This document shows, one piece after another, positions 9,940-18,823 of a stretch of 21,101 bases of DNA. Source of the stretch: Antrodiella citrinella (taxonomy: Eukaryota > Basidiomycota > Agaricomycetes > Polyporales > Steccherinaceae); contig SGPM01000416.1 in the NCBI GenBank assembly GCA_004802725.1, forward strand, positions 1 through 21,101, read 5' to 3'. The number at the start of each line of letters is the position of its first letter. Positions within the stretch are counted from its first letter, which is position 1. A program made the position numbers and the translations under genes. The notes below the pieces were generated by a model. It saw nothing but the letters and a program-made list of their open reading frames with translations, was not told the DNA's origin and made no database searches.

Positions 9940-10330
9940 GGGAGTGAGTCACTTCTGACGATGGTGAGCGGGCTGTCCTTGGGCAACCCACCGGGGCCGT
10001 GTGGTGGTCGACGTCGAGGACGGCGCAAAGAAGCAGTGCGACGGCGTTGAGTAGTAGTACGGCCTCGTTGTCAGTGGCAGTGATCAAGAATTACAATTTA
10101 CACCGCCCAACGACGGCGCCCATTATCACTCGCTTACGACACGGCCCGCCATGTCCGTACGTCAAGTGATGCCGCCATGGGCGGATGTAACTTGAACTTG
10201 CCGTCGTTGGTATCGCAGACGAGTATAGCGGTGAAGTGCCTCTCGCGTTCGAGGCAGATAAAGTCAAAGTGGGGCTCATCCAGGTACGTCAGGCGACCGA
10301 TTTTACTATGCTTATAACATATACTCACCA
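9940..10330 (-). other. Upstream region with a coding-like relic
   Basis: Minus-strand 10331-10134 contains a protein-like run (DEPHFDFICLERERHFTAIL, then VCDTNDGKFKLHPPM and DVRTWRAVS) that stops at a strong donor-like GTAAGC near 10137. The acceptor and following exon could not be found, and the piece does not splice in frame to the C2/membrane gene start at 9935. It may be an exon of an older gene or part of an extended 5' region of that gene. I do not recognise the family. The remainder, 9936-10090, is the presumed promoter and 5' UTR. Confidence 0.25.
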
Positions 10331-10356
10331 CTAAATGACGTCGGATACACAGTTCG

Positions 10357-10538
10357 TCGCAGACGCGAAAGTAAACTACAAACGGCTAGCCGGGGTCGTC
10401 GAGTTTATCGACACGATTCCGAAGAACCCGAGTGGGAAGTTGCTGAGACGGGCCTTGCGCGAGAAGGCGAAGGAGCTGGAGAAGACTACTAGTAACCTGA
10501 AGACATCTAGTCATCTTTCTGTCAGGCAGAAGCTATGA
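10357..10538 (+). pseudogene. Orphan last exon of an acyl-CoA ligase (4CL type)
   Basis: The frame after a splice-acceptor-like ACACAG at 10351-10356 reads FVADAKVNYKRLAGVVEFID then TIPKNPSGKLLRRALREKAK, to a stop at 10538. This is the end of the C-terminal domain of adenylate-forming ligases such as 4-coumarate:CoA ligase, with the conserved Lys of PKNPSGKLLRR. The AMP-binding N-terminal domain (about 450 residues) is absent from the window upstream, where only C2/membrane gene sequence on the other strand is found. The family usually has one more residue in the KVxNYKRL motif than is seen here, so a codon may be lost. It is a relic carrying one exon and the end of the intron before it. Confidence 0.7.
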
Positions 10539-11112
10539 CTCGGAAGTCCCCCACCTTTTGGAACACATCCTTGGATGGTTTTGTTGGAGACGTAACCCCC
10601 CTCTATCAAAGAGTCATGCAATCGTGAATTGATTCGCAAACATACTCATAAAATGATCGGTAAAGGACAACACAAAAGTCGTGGGCTGTGGACAAGGATC
10701 ACAGGCGTGTCAGCACCACAACACCTTTATGCAGCGTATCCTGAAGAGCGTGCATACCTAGGTTTCCCATTTTGTACTCGCACGTCCTTTCCGTCTACGC
10801 ACCACATGCTTCACTTTCCTGCTCCTGCTCCTCCGTATACCGATTCTGCTCCGTAATCCCTTCATCATCCCCTCGTCCGCCTTCGCATGTGGTATCCGGA
10901 TGTCTACTAGGTCTTTCCTGAGCTTGAGACGACAATCCTCGGTAATGAGGAGGAGTGTCAAAGAGGGCGCATTTCGAATGAGCTCAGTCGCGTCTCTTGG
11001 GCGTTGAATAAGAGCTCTGAGTCATCACTTCGGACGAAAGGTACGTTTACACACAGTTTCAAACTCTCAAATTATGGATTATGTCTAGCTACCGTGCATT
11101 TCTTGCATGGCT
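10539..11112. other. Intergenic, no gene seen
   Basis: Short frames on both strands show no family resemblance. A stretch around 10985-11040 ends at a donor-like GTACGT (11041), but no start or partner exon can be assigned. It is presumably the promoter region of the former kinase gene that starts at 11113, plus the 3' flank of the ligase relic. Confidence 0.3.
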
Positions 11113-12052
11113 ATGTTTCGAGGTCATCGCCACACTTCTGGACCTCCTCCGAGACACTCAGTAAGCATTGTATTTCCCATAACATGAACAGTGGTTGAAT
11201 GTTTCTAGCCATCTGACATCGACGAGCTTTCGGATGAAGAGTTGCTCAAACACTCAGCGATGAAACTACTAGACCACCATCCGCACTAACGGCATTTCTC
11301 GGGAATGATCGCCATGGAGGTCGTCGCATCCCAGACCTCCATACCTGTTCCCCATTTCCGAAGACTAATAAAGACGCACGAACGTGTTGACGGGACCTCG
11401 CCGTGGTTTGCTATGGAGTACGTCCCCGGCCGTCAACTCTCAGCCGTCTGGCCCACGCTCTCGTGGTTCGGTCGTATCCGTGTCGCCCTCACCATCCGGT
11501 CTTACATACGCCAACTACGCTCGGAGTGTCGTCCCTGGCCCGCTCGCCCCAGCCGCTCAAGCGCACAAGCTCGAGTCGGTTCTGTTCTCGCCGCCTGTCG
11601 ACCTGCGCGGGCCGTTCCTGACGTACGACGCCCTCGCTGCGTTCTTCAACGCGAAAAGGATCCGGAGGCTCGCTCGGAACGACAGAATCTCTGTCTCCTC
11701 GCTCACCCCCGTCAGCACTGGCAAATTCAGTCTGCGTGCTATAGGTCCATCGTTGGAGGCATTCGACAACTCCAGCCCTCTCGTGTTCACGCACAACAAT
11801 TTACACCTGAGCAACTTCATCGTGGGCGACGACGGGCACTTGTGGATGGTCGGGTTCGGAAAAGCGGGGTTTCTCCCGGAGTGGTGGGAGTTCTCGGCGA
11901 TGAGGTTAGAGGCGCAGTTTGCGTTTGAGGGCACGATGGAAAAGCATGATAACACCCCGAACTGGCGTTTCTTGGTGCCGTGGGTGTGTGGACGGTATTA
12001 CAGGCAGGAGAGGTGGTATTTCAGTATTGGTAGCGAGTTGTCTATTCGCTAA
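11113..12052 (+). pseudogene. APH-like kinase pseudogene, copy 1 (catalytic residues lost)
   Basis: This belongs to the fungal aminoglycoside-phosphotransferase-like (APH, protein-kinase-like) family. Exon 11113-11160 (MFRGHRHTSGPPPRHS) and a 48-bp intron lead to 11209 (PSDIDELSDEELLKHSAM). An in-frame TAA at 11287 follows, at a place where about 70 bp carrying the NTVVK strand has been lost. Coding resumes as MIAMEVVASQTSIPVP, FAMEYVPGRQLSAVWPTL and VALTIRSYIRQLR; a net 14-nt loss relative to copy 2 near 11525 shifts the frame. The last part, open to 12052, contains VVPGPLAPAAQ and then the catalytic region. There the loop reads FTHNNLHLSN (family HxD; Asp is Asn at 11798-11800) and the metal-binding motif reads VGFG (family VDFG or VDW; Asp is Gly at 11852-11854). 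It lies tail to tail with copy 2, 115 bp apart. Confidence 0.75.
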
Positions 12053-12166
12053 GGTGTGGCGGTCCGATATTGTGAAGTGAGTACAGCGGGCAGCGATCCG
12101 CGTCATAATGACGAGTTGAATTGAAAATGTACCGTACACCCAAACAAATACGAAATTACCCCTTTA

Positions 12167-13072
12167 TTAAAACCAGAGCTCGTATCCGTAAGATCTACCA
12201 CAAACCAACGGGATGTGTTGATGCCAATCAGGATGCGGACCATCTCTCAAAAGGGACTCGTCTCTGAAATCTTGCGCCTGAGCCCGCATCGTAACGAACT
12301 CCCACCACTCTGGGAAGAACCCCGCCCACCCGAAGTCGACCAACCAGAGGTACCCATCGTCGCCCACGAGGAAGTTGCGTGGGTGCAGGTCCGAATGGGT
12401 GAGCACGAACGGTTTGCAGGGTTCCGAAGCAGATTTGCGAGCGTGTAGAGACGACCCCAACTGTACCCTCTGACAAACTCAATAAACTCGAGACACGTCT
12501 AGATCAGTCTTGGGCGAACTCTTGGAGGCCACATCGGGCCTTCGAACGNGAGTGCACCGTGGCCCGCGGGCGCGACGGGGGCCTGGGACGCTCGCCCGCG
12601 GGTGGCGAATCTGGCGTAGCTGGCGGATATACGAGCGGATAGTCAACGCGACGCGTAGGCGGCCCCAGCACGAAAGTGGGCCAAACCGAGGAGAGCTGAC
12701 GACCGGGAACGTACTCCATAGCGACGAACGCACTGCCGGGTTCGGACTCGTCCGTCAGGAGTCGAGGGACAGGTTTGGAGGTGTGTGCGGCGACGCTTTC
12801 CATGGCCAGCATTTCTTCTGAGAAGGTTTGCTTGTATATATCCACTGTCTTGACGACGGTGTTCTGAGTCATGCGAAAAATGTTGTGGGACCATAGGTTG
12901 CAGTAGTTCGAATGCTTCTTCTTGGTCGAAAACATCGTCGTCGTCGATGTCAAATGGCTATGGAGTCATTAGAGTGGGGGCATTTCTGCTGTTTTGGAGA
13001 GATACAAACGGCGTGTTTCGGGGGTGAAGAGGGAAAGACGTAGTGCACGGCATCTCGACGAACTCGAAACAA
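12167..13072 (-). pseudogene. APH-like kinase pseudogene, copy 2 (catalytic motifs kept, frame broken)
   Basis: This is a paralogue of the plus-strand copy. It has the same first intron (13009-12958, 52 bp) with the same exon border, TAG|CCATxTGACATCGACGA. The copy-1 ATG corresponds to TTG at 13072-13070. The acidic start (DIDDDDVFDQEEAFELL) and the following TQNTVVKTVDIYKQTFSEE are in different frames. MEYVPGRQLSSVWPTF then loses 2 nt (about 12670) before GRLRVALTIRSYIRQLR. Another shift lies at the run of five G at 12574-12578, and an in-frame TAG follows near 12500. The end is well preserved: VLTHSDLHPRNFLVGDDG, then WLVDFGWAGFFPEWWEF, to the stop at 12170. The catalytic Asp and the DFG-like Asp are therefore present here, unlike in copy 1. 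An ambiguous base at 12549 lies within the gene, so one shift could be a sequencing error, but not all of them. Confidence 0.75.
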
Positions 13073-13335
13073 AACCAGCCCAGACGAGCAGCGTAGCTGA
13101 ACAGGACATGTCAGCTCAAAATTCCAANAAAATGAAGACACCTTTCTGATTCGTACATGCTGCTAGAAACGGCGGGCGGCGGCGGGAGGAAGAGGCGCTG
13201 AATGACTCGATTTGGAAAGGGCGGGGGGTTGTCATCGTTTGGGCCACGGGCGTCTCCTGGCTTGCGTTAGTCTCCCACCACCGTCGTCCCCGACGCCCGT
13301 CTCCTTTCGTTACTGCCCGCCCTCGCTGCTCCACG

Positions 13336-14494
13336 ATGGAGTCGCTCAACCTCAACATGCTCGCCAGCTCTCTGCCCAACTCCAACCTCGCCAACGCTGA
13401 GAAGGATCTCATGAACAACTTCAAAGGTCATCTCTCTTCGTTTATTGTCTCCCTCAAATCCTGACCATCGTCCACAGCCGCCGCCCTCTCGTTGACGACG
13501 CTCTACCGCTCTTCTCGACGCACCTCGAAACGTGCCTACAACGCTGGCTACGCTGCTGCGTGCCAGGACCTCACTCTTGATGATCCAGCAGGGCGTCTCC
13601 GCAGGCGAGTCCTCCTCTGATCCGAACGGCACCGGTGGGATGTCCATCGGGCGTGTCATGGACTACGTCGAGGCCAGATTGGAGGCGATCAAGAGCAGGG
13701 AAGACGAGGAGGATGAAGATGAAGAACGAGAAAGGAAGGAGAAGGACAGATCCAATGCTCAATCCACCTCCACTGCCGCCGCCGCCGCCTCTGCCAACCA
13801 TCGGTCCGGCGCAGACCCCAGTGCGTCCACCAAGTCGACCACCGCGCCCGTTTCAGAGCACAAGAGCACGAAAGATACCGTACGTCTTTTTTCATTCACT
13901 TTTCACGCGCATCGATGCTTATCTCGACGTGCTCTCAGACTCCTCTGACACCGCACACACCTCCATCGTTTTCTCATCACCAGCACCACGCACCACCGCT
14001 GCCGTTCGTGCCGCCCTCACCCGACCCCATCTACCTCCTCGCTCGCCTCTCCGCTCCACATAACCACCAGCCTCAACCCCGCCCATTTGAAGGCCGCCAA
14101 GCTCTCCGCGCTGACGCCTCTCAACCGAGACATCATCGCCCCCTCCTCCGCGCACGCCTTCGCCTTCGCCAACGGGGCCGCCGCGGGGATGCACTCCGTC
14201 GTCGACACGCTGGACTCGGTGTCGGTGCTCCCGGACCCCCCGGTGGCTGGGACGAAACGCCGACACACAGCCATGCTCGTCGATTCGTCCTCCCCGACAG
14301 ATGCGACGTCCTCCAATGGGGCGTTGGCAGTGCATGGGGCGACGAGACGGCGGACACGATCGTCGAGAGGGGCGATGATGGGTGCGGGCGGTGTGATAGG
14401 TGGCGTCCAGGACCAGAACGTGACGAGTAGGGGTGGGGAGGCGATGGATGTGGAGGAGGAAGGAAGGGAGAGGAAGCGTGTTGCGAGAAGATAG
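13336..14494 (+). CDS. Conserved fungal protein of unknown function, one-base frame break
   Basis: Exons are 13336-13426, 13478-13879, 13939-14003 and 14071-14494. The third intron (GTTCGT...CACCAG, 67 bp) is needed to reach LNPAHLKAAKLSAL. Exon 2 starts in one frame (LSLTTLYRSSRRTSKRAYNA, then GYAAACQDL) and continues in another (LMIQQGVSAG, then MSIGRVMDYVEARLEAIKSR). The change occurs within a few bases of 13583, in CAGGACCTCACTC. With one base removed the coding length is 981 nt (326 aa) and every phase closes. The middle is low complexity (acidic EDEEDEDEERER, Ala-rich, Pro/His-rich); the C-terminus has KRRH and a basic end, RERKRVARR, which suggests a nuclear protein. I recall this N-terminal block as conserved in mushrooms but know no function. 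The extra base is either a sequencing error or a recent mutation. Confidence 0.65.
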
Positions 14495-15651
14495 AGGTAG
14501 AACCCTATGGTTTATGCTGCTCTTGGAATTTTCTCTGTTGTTATTCTTCCTGGTAAGTCGTCTGGCTACCCTGTTTCTTGCGCTGTATGCTGATCATAGA
14601 TCGCTTCGACAGTCACCATCCGTATAAGCATCCACACTCACGACGTTCACGACTCTACCCGGCCTGCACGCGTCAACCCTTACTGTTACTTTATTCACCC
14701 CCCGCTCGTCCTTCTCCCACCCCTCGCAGCGTTGGTCGGAGTTTTTCTTCATCCCCATTGTCTCCTCACTTGGTCTTGCATTGATACCCCTCTCTCGTCT
14801 CTGACATTCACCCAGTCCATTGAACCCAAGCCAGTCCCAAATCCACTTAACCCAACATCCTCATTCTTTTTACTTTTGTGGTGTTCGAGTAGGTAGATGA
14901 TGTTTTCACGTTCCACGTTTCCGCGACGCCGAGTCCTTGTCCATGTTGAACGCCCCCGCATATAACACTTTTTACACATAAGTTGTCGAAGATCATAGCC
15001 AGGTAGTATGTAGTACATAGTAGCCCGTCCCTAGTCATTTCTGTGCATTAGCTTTCCGGTTTTCGTTGGTGTGTCAGTGTCCTCTCGTCGGGGCTTACTA
15101 CTACACCACGCGCAGCAGGAAGCGACGAACCCAGCGCGGTGCCATGAATTCCTTTAGATTTGGTTGGAAGTGTCATCGTCCACCTCAACTGGATGCAGCT
15201 CGCACAGACAAAGACCATTTACGGTGAGTTTGCGAGCGGAGAGATGAGCGGGACCAGGTGCAGGCTTCCGTCAACCCTAACATATCCGAAATATTCCAGC
15301 AACGACCTTTTCCTCCACGACGATTCCGAGGATCGCGTCATTCGAGGCCATGATGTCCTACCGACAAACACTCGGACCGTCACCACACACTAGGGCCCTG
15401 TTCGGGAGCTCGAGTCGAGTCGAGTAGGGTCGAGTAGAGTACATTTCGGACAATTCCGCAACTCGAGCCACCCAAGCGCGCGAGTTGAGCTCGAGTTGTC
15501 ACAAAATGTCACAGTGGGTAACTGTGTTACAATCGCAACATGATCTCCGCAGTGTGATCACCCGTCTCGCGATCAGTTTTGAACGCGATACCATGGTACG
15601 CATCCGCGTGTCCGCGGCTGGTGGCGCCTGGCAGGACCTCGACTTGGCGTC
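14495..15651. other. 3' flank and intergenic region with repeats
   Basis: The plus strand from 14500 to 14850 is pyrimidine-rich and presumably 3' UTR and flank. Around 15160-15400 there are good splice-like signals (GTGAGT at 15222, CTAAC branch-like sequence near 15278, TTCCAG at 15300) and two possible short coding pieces (SVIVHLNWMQLAQTKTIY before, FEAMMSYRQTLGPSPHT after), but no start or family could be assigned. A degenerate CGAGT tandem and a short inverted repeat follow at 15411-15497. Confidence 0.3.
15411..15441 (+). repeat. Degenerate CGAGT tandem repeat
   Basis: About five or six 5-bp units (cgagt, cgagt, cgagt, agggt, cgagt, agagt) follow a GGGCCCTGTTCGGG motif at 15391-15406. 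They precede a 9-bp inverted repeat, CAACTCGAG at 15459-15467 and CTCGAGTTG at 15489-15497. Confidence 0.6.
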
Positions 15652-16032
15652 ATGTCCCGCTCCGAGTCTCCACATCGTCCGCGCCGCCTTCCCTCAGGCA
15701 TCGTGCGCAACACCGTGTACAACAACTGTCACCGCGCCCGTCTCTCGCAGGTCGTCTTCCGGCCGTCGTTCGTAGGCACCGACGGCGAGATCTGCCAGGC
15801 ACTCTTGTTTCTCGTGCCATGGGCGCGCATTGAGGATGTCGTCCTGGGCTTCGACGTGACGCCGGACGTGGTCTTCGAGTTTGAGCGGCGGGTGCAGGCG
15901 CACCCGCACCCCGGTCGTGTCAGACAGCGTACTGTTTCGCGGGAGGTGTTAAGGCAGAAGATACCGCGCGGAAATGCAAGGTCTCGTTCGAGGCGTATAT
16001 CCTTCCCTCTCCCAGCGTGCATGAAATACTGA
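15652..16032 (+). CDS. Short hypothetical protein, possibly a fragment
   Basis: The frame from the ATG at 15652 gives 126 aa. The first 20 residues are basic and Pro-rich; the middle looks like a folded protein (NTVYNNCHRARLSQVVFRPS, then GEICQALLFLVPWARIEDVV and LGFDVTPDVVFEFERRVQAH). The last 40 residues are Arg-rich and may be intron or UTR read through. No signal peptide or membrane helix is clear. I do not recognise the family. A frame beginning at 15594 (MVRIRVSAAGGAWQDLDLAS) overlaps but ends at 15775, and the 15652 frame has the more protein-like middle. It could be a piece of a larger decayed gene. Confidence 0.35.
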   Translation: MSRSESPHRPRRLPSGIVRNTVYNNCHRARLSQVVFRPSFVGTDGEICQALLFLVPWARIEDVVLGFDVTPDVVFEFERRVQAHPHPGRVRQRTVSREVLRQKIPRGNARSRSRRISFPLPACMKY

Positions 16033-16917
16033 TCTGAAGGTACTAATCGGAAGTGTTTTTGTTTCGTTTCTCGTTAGTTTGACATGTACGCCTGTCTGCG
16101 CATTCCTCGATGTTTGTTCTGGTTCTGTGGAGAATGTTATTTAACCAGATGGAGGCGGGTCACGTTCTATCGAAAGTACTCGGTGCAAATGAAGCGAACG
16201 ATGTCTCGGGGACATAGGCAACATATGAATCCTTCAGATTTCCGACAGTATCAAGAGTACAAGAACAAAACTTCAGAACCACGGGTAATCGTACAGTGAC
16301 GTCGACTCGGAGACATGACACAAAACCACGGGTAATCGTACAACACAGGGTGACGTCCAGACACAACAATTTCAAGCGTAATGGAGTACAGTGATTGACG
16401 GCTCCTTGATCCACCCTAAGGAGATTTGCGAATTGTAGTGTCCCTCCCTTTTCAAATATAAATCTGAGTCGTACAAAATGTTCCAAATGATACTAGTAAA
16501 CATATTATACATCGTTTTCGGGCATCCACAACGAGGGGATGGTAAAAATGGTGCATCTGTGTTTTCGTCCCAACCGTCACAACCGCGGGTCCTTGATCCA
16601 CCGTGTGACGAACCAAATTTGGGCAGATCGAGTCACTGATAAACATTGTCACACGAGGACAGCCGTCCATGCCTCTCCCTCGTGTGTTTAGCGTGTTCGT
16701 CCTGGATTACTTTGGCCTTGACTGCATCGGATTGAGGTTTTCCAGTCATTTTTGCAACGTTGGACGAGTTTTCTGCTTGTATTGCTACGGTTGCGACGAT
16801 GCTGCCGCCTTACCACTCTAGTGCGCGTCTGATTGATTACTTTGCAGTGTCACGCTTTGAAGCTCTTCCTCATTGCCTCTGCTGCAGCAATACACATCCT
16901 CGTCATTCTACCTGATT
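16033..16917. other. Intergenic, only a short direct repeat seen
   Basis: No gene can be supported. Frames of 63-108 codons occur on both strands without family features. A 19-bp exact direct repeat lies at 16277-16295 and 16324-16342. Confidence 0.35.
16277..16342 (+). repeat. 19-bp direct repeat, 47-bp period
   Basis: AACCACGGGTAATCGTACA occurs exactly at 16277-16295 and again at 16324-16342. A GTGACGTC octamer follows each copy at slightly different distances (about 16295 and 16350). It may be a remnant of a local duplication or a protein-binding site pair. Confidence 0.7.
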
Positions 16918-17597
16918 TCATGTATAGATACATTGTACTTGAAATAGTTTATCATGTTGTAACATTTTCAGGACTTGAAACACTCTCAAATTCGATAGAC
17001 AGATTTGATTGCTCTCAAGATTTAAGGAAATCTGGGTTTTCGGAGACTCTTTAGCTTCATCGGATACATTGTCCCCCATACCCTCGCAGGGAGATACAAG
17101 CGCCAACGTCTCCAATGAATCCCAGGACTTTTTGAATAAATCCGATAAATGAGTAAAGAACTCACTGGGAGCAGTGATGTTCAAATACACAACTCGCTCC
17201 CAAGCTAATTCTATGCCATCACTCCCGAGAAGTGGAGCTACGTCTGGATTAGCCCAAAAAATCCTCAACGGCGCAGATCCCGCGCGGCGTAAGCATTCGA
17301 GACTATAGGTGCGATTGTCCCGGTGCGGAGCAATGTACGACCAAAGATTCGCGCAATTCAGCGCAATGGTCCTCCAGTAGCGGCATACGTGTGTGACTCG
17401 GATCCATTTTATGCTGTTCTTGTGATTGAACAGGTGAAAGCATATATCGCGCTTGGGAACCAGTGTGGTGAATGAAGGGGGGAGATGGAGGCGCGCAGGT
17501 GCTTGCGAATTTTGCTAGATTCCTCCAAGAGCCATTGCAGTGATCTGCCGTCCAAAGAGGCGAGGACAGAGTGTCCATCGTCCGAAGCTGGGCTCAT
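16918..17597 (-). pseudogene. F-box protein gene, frame-broken and truncated
   Basis: From the ATG at 17597 the minus strand reads MSPASDDGHSV, then LDGRSLQWLLEESSKIRKHL and RASISPLHSPHWFPSAIYAF, like the coiled start and F-box helix 1 of mushroom F-box proteins, but this frame stops at 17409. The next frame continues the same pattern: WIRVTHVCRYWRTIALNCAN, LWSYIAPHRDN and LECLRRAGSAPLRIFWANPD, then ITAPSEFFTHLSDLFKKSWD and LSNLRVFQ. This is the standard F-box protein text of substrate receptors for SCF ubiquitin ligases, with a leucine-rich region to follow. The frame change lies between about 17480 and 17400. The leucine-rich region ends after about 150 residues, with no good intron to continue, so the gene is probably truncated. 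A GTGAGT...CATAG intron just upstream (about 17688-17612) may lie in its 5' UTR. Confidence 0.6.
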
Positions 17598-17612
17598 CTC
17601 CGAGCTGCGATA

Positions 17613-18179
17613 CGAGTTTCCTATGCAGTGGATCAAAAAAATGAGCCTTACACTCAGCCAACGAGTGTGCCATGCAAAATAACTCACCTGAAAGGTCTGC
17701 AATTGCAGATGATGAAAGTTAAACCCGGAAGAGGAAGAAGCCGAGACGCAGAAGGCGCGACGAACCGTCCACGTGGCGCTTCGGCAACTCCCGCATAGAT
17801 GCGCCCACTCGGCGAGTAAAGTCTACCATCCCCACCAACGAAGGCCGGTATCCCTCAAGGTGAGCTTTTTGCTGCTATTGTACTGGAGCTACGTACAGGA
17901 GACGACTCTGGAGGACTATGGGATGCGGTGGAATGCGTTTGAAGGGCTGGATGCGGTTGGAGTTGGGTGGATGCAGAGTTGGGCGGGTGGATGTGCCTCG
18001 GCATAGACGGAGTGAAGGCGTGGACAAGGGAGAGCCTAACACTGGACCCGAATCGTACACCTGCAATCCCTCGACGTCGACGTTACCCCCAGAATATTCT
18101 GTTCCTTCTTTGCGCCTGTACCGTGTTCTTGCGCTTGTACTGATTGCAAATTTCTATCTGCAGACCCTAGGACGAAGAA
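17613..18179. other. Divergent upstream region of the F-box relic and uL23
   Basis: No coding region is supported. The plus strand at 17915-18000 has many GGATG/GGTTGG-like G runs. From about 18100 to 18170 it becomes pyrimidine-rich (ttctgttccttctttg), as expected near the transcription start of a ribosomal protein gene. This region should contain the uL23 promoter. Confidence 0.35.
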
Positions 18180-18823
18180 ATGGCCCCCACTAAGAGCACG
18201 AAGGGAAAGGCAGCGGCCAACAAGTGTACGTTCCGTTGCTCGTACGTCGTCAATGATTCATCTGACATATCCCTGCAGCAGCAAAGGACACCAAGGCTAA
18301 GGCCGCAAAAAAGGCTGCGCTTGCGGGTACCAATGCGCACGCATCGCGCAAGACGCGCTTCTCGGTCTCCTTCCACCGTCCCAAGACCCTCCGCCTGGCC
18401 CGTAACCCCAAGTACCCCCGCAAATCCATCCCTCATGCCCCCCGGATGGATGAGTTCCGAACGATCGTTTCGTGCGTCACTCTGCTCTCAGTGCATCTTG
18501 AAACTGACCGGCTATCGTTTGAAGACCACTGAACACGGAGTCTGCGATGAAGAAGATTGAGGAGCACAACACACTTGTATTCATTGTGGACATCCAGTCG
18601 AACAAGCGTCAGATCAAGGATGCCGTGAAGAAGCTGTACGACGTACAGGCCGCGAAGGTCAACACCCTCATCCGGTACGTGTCTTGCATGCATGCCGCAG
18701 CAGTCTTCTATGCTAATTTTGTGGTGCTCTCTAAATAGACCTGACGGCAAGAAAAAGGCGTACGTGCGCCTGACAGCAGACCATGATGCGCTGGATGTTG
18801 CGAACAAGATTGGGTTCATTTAG
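18180..18823 (+). CDS. 60S ribosomal protein uL23 (L23A/L25)
   Basis: uL23 binds 25S rRNA near the peptide exit tunnel of the large ribosomal subunit and forms part of the docking site for SRP and other nascent-chain factors. Exons 18180-18225, 18279-18471, 18525-18674 and 18739-18823 total 474 nt, giving 157 aa, the normal size of the eukaryotic protein. The N-terminal basic extension ([25 protein letters not shown]) precedes the conserved [20 protein letters not shown]. The uL23 core follows: [56 protein letters not shown] and the C-terminal DVANKIGFI. Introns are 53, 53 and 64 bp with consistent phases (1, 2, 2); the 18225 donor (T|GTACGT) gives NKSAKDT at the first junction. No disruption is seen. 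It is the clearest housekeeping gene in the window and lies divergent from the F-box relic. Confidence 0.95.

Noticed and set aside
12140..12175. Kinase copies as one long hairpin transposon
   Set aside because: The arms are only moderately similar, end in gene stops and lack terminal inverted repeats or target duplications.
18226..18278. Intronic C/D-box snoRNA in uL23 intron 1
   Set aside because: Only weak C- and D-box-like words and the intron is too short at 53 bp.
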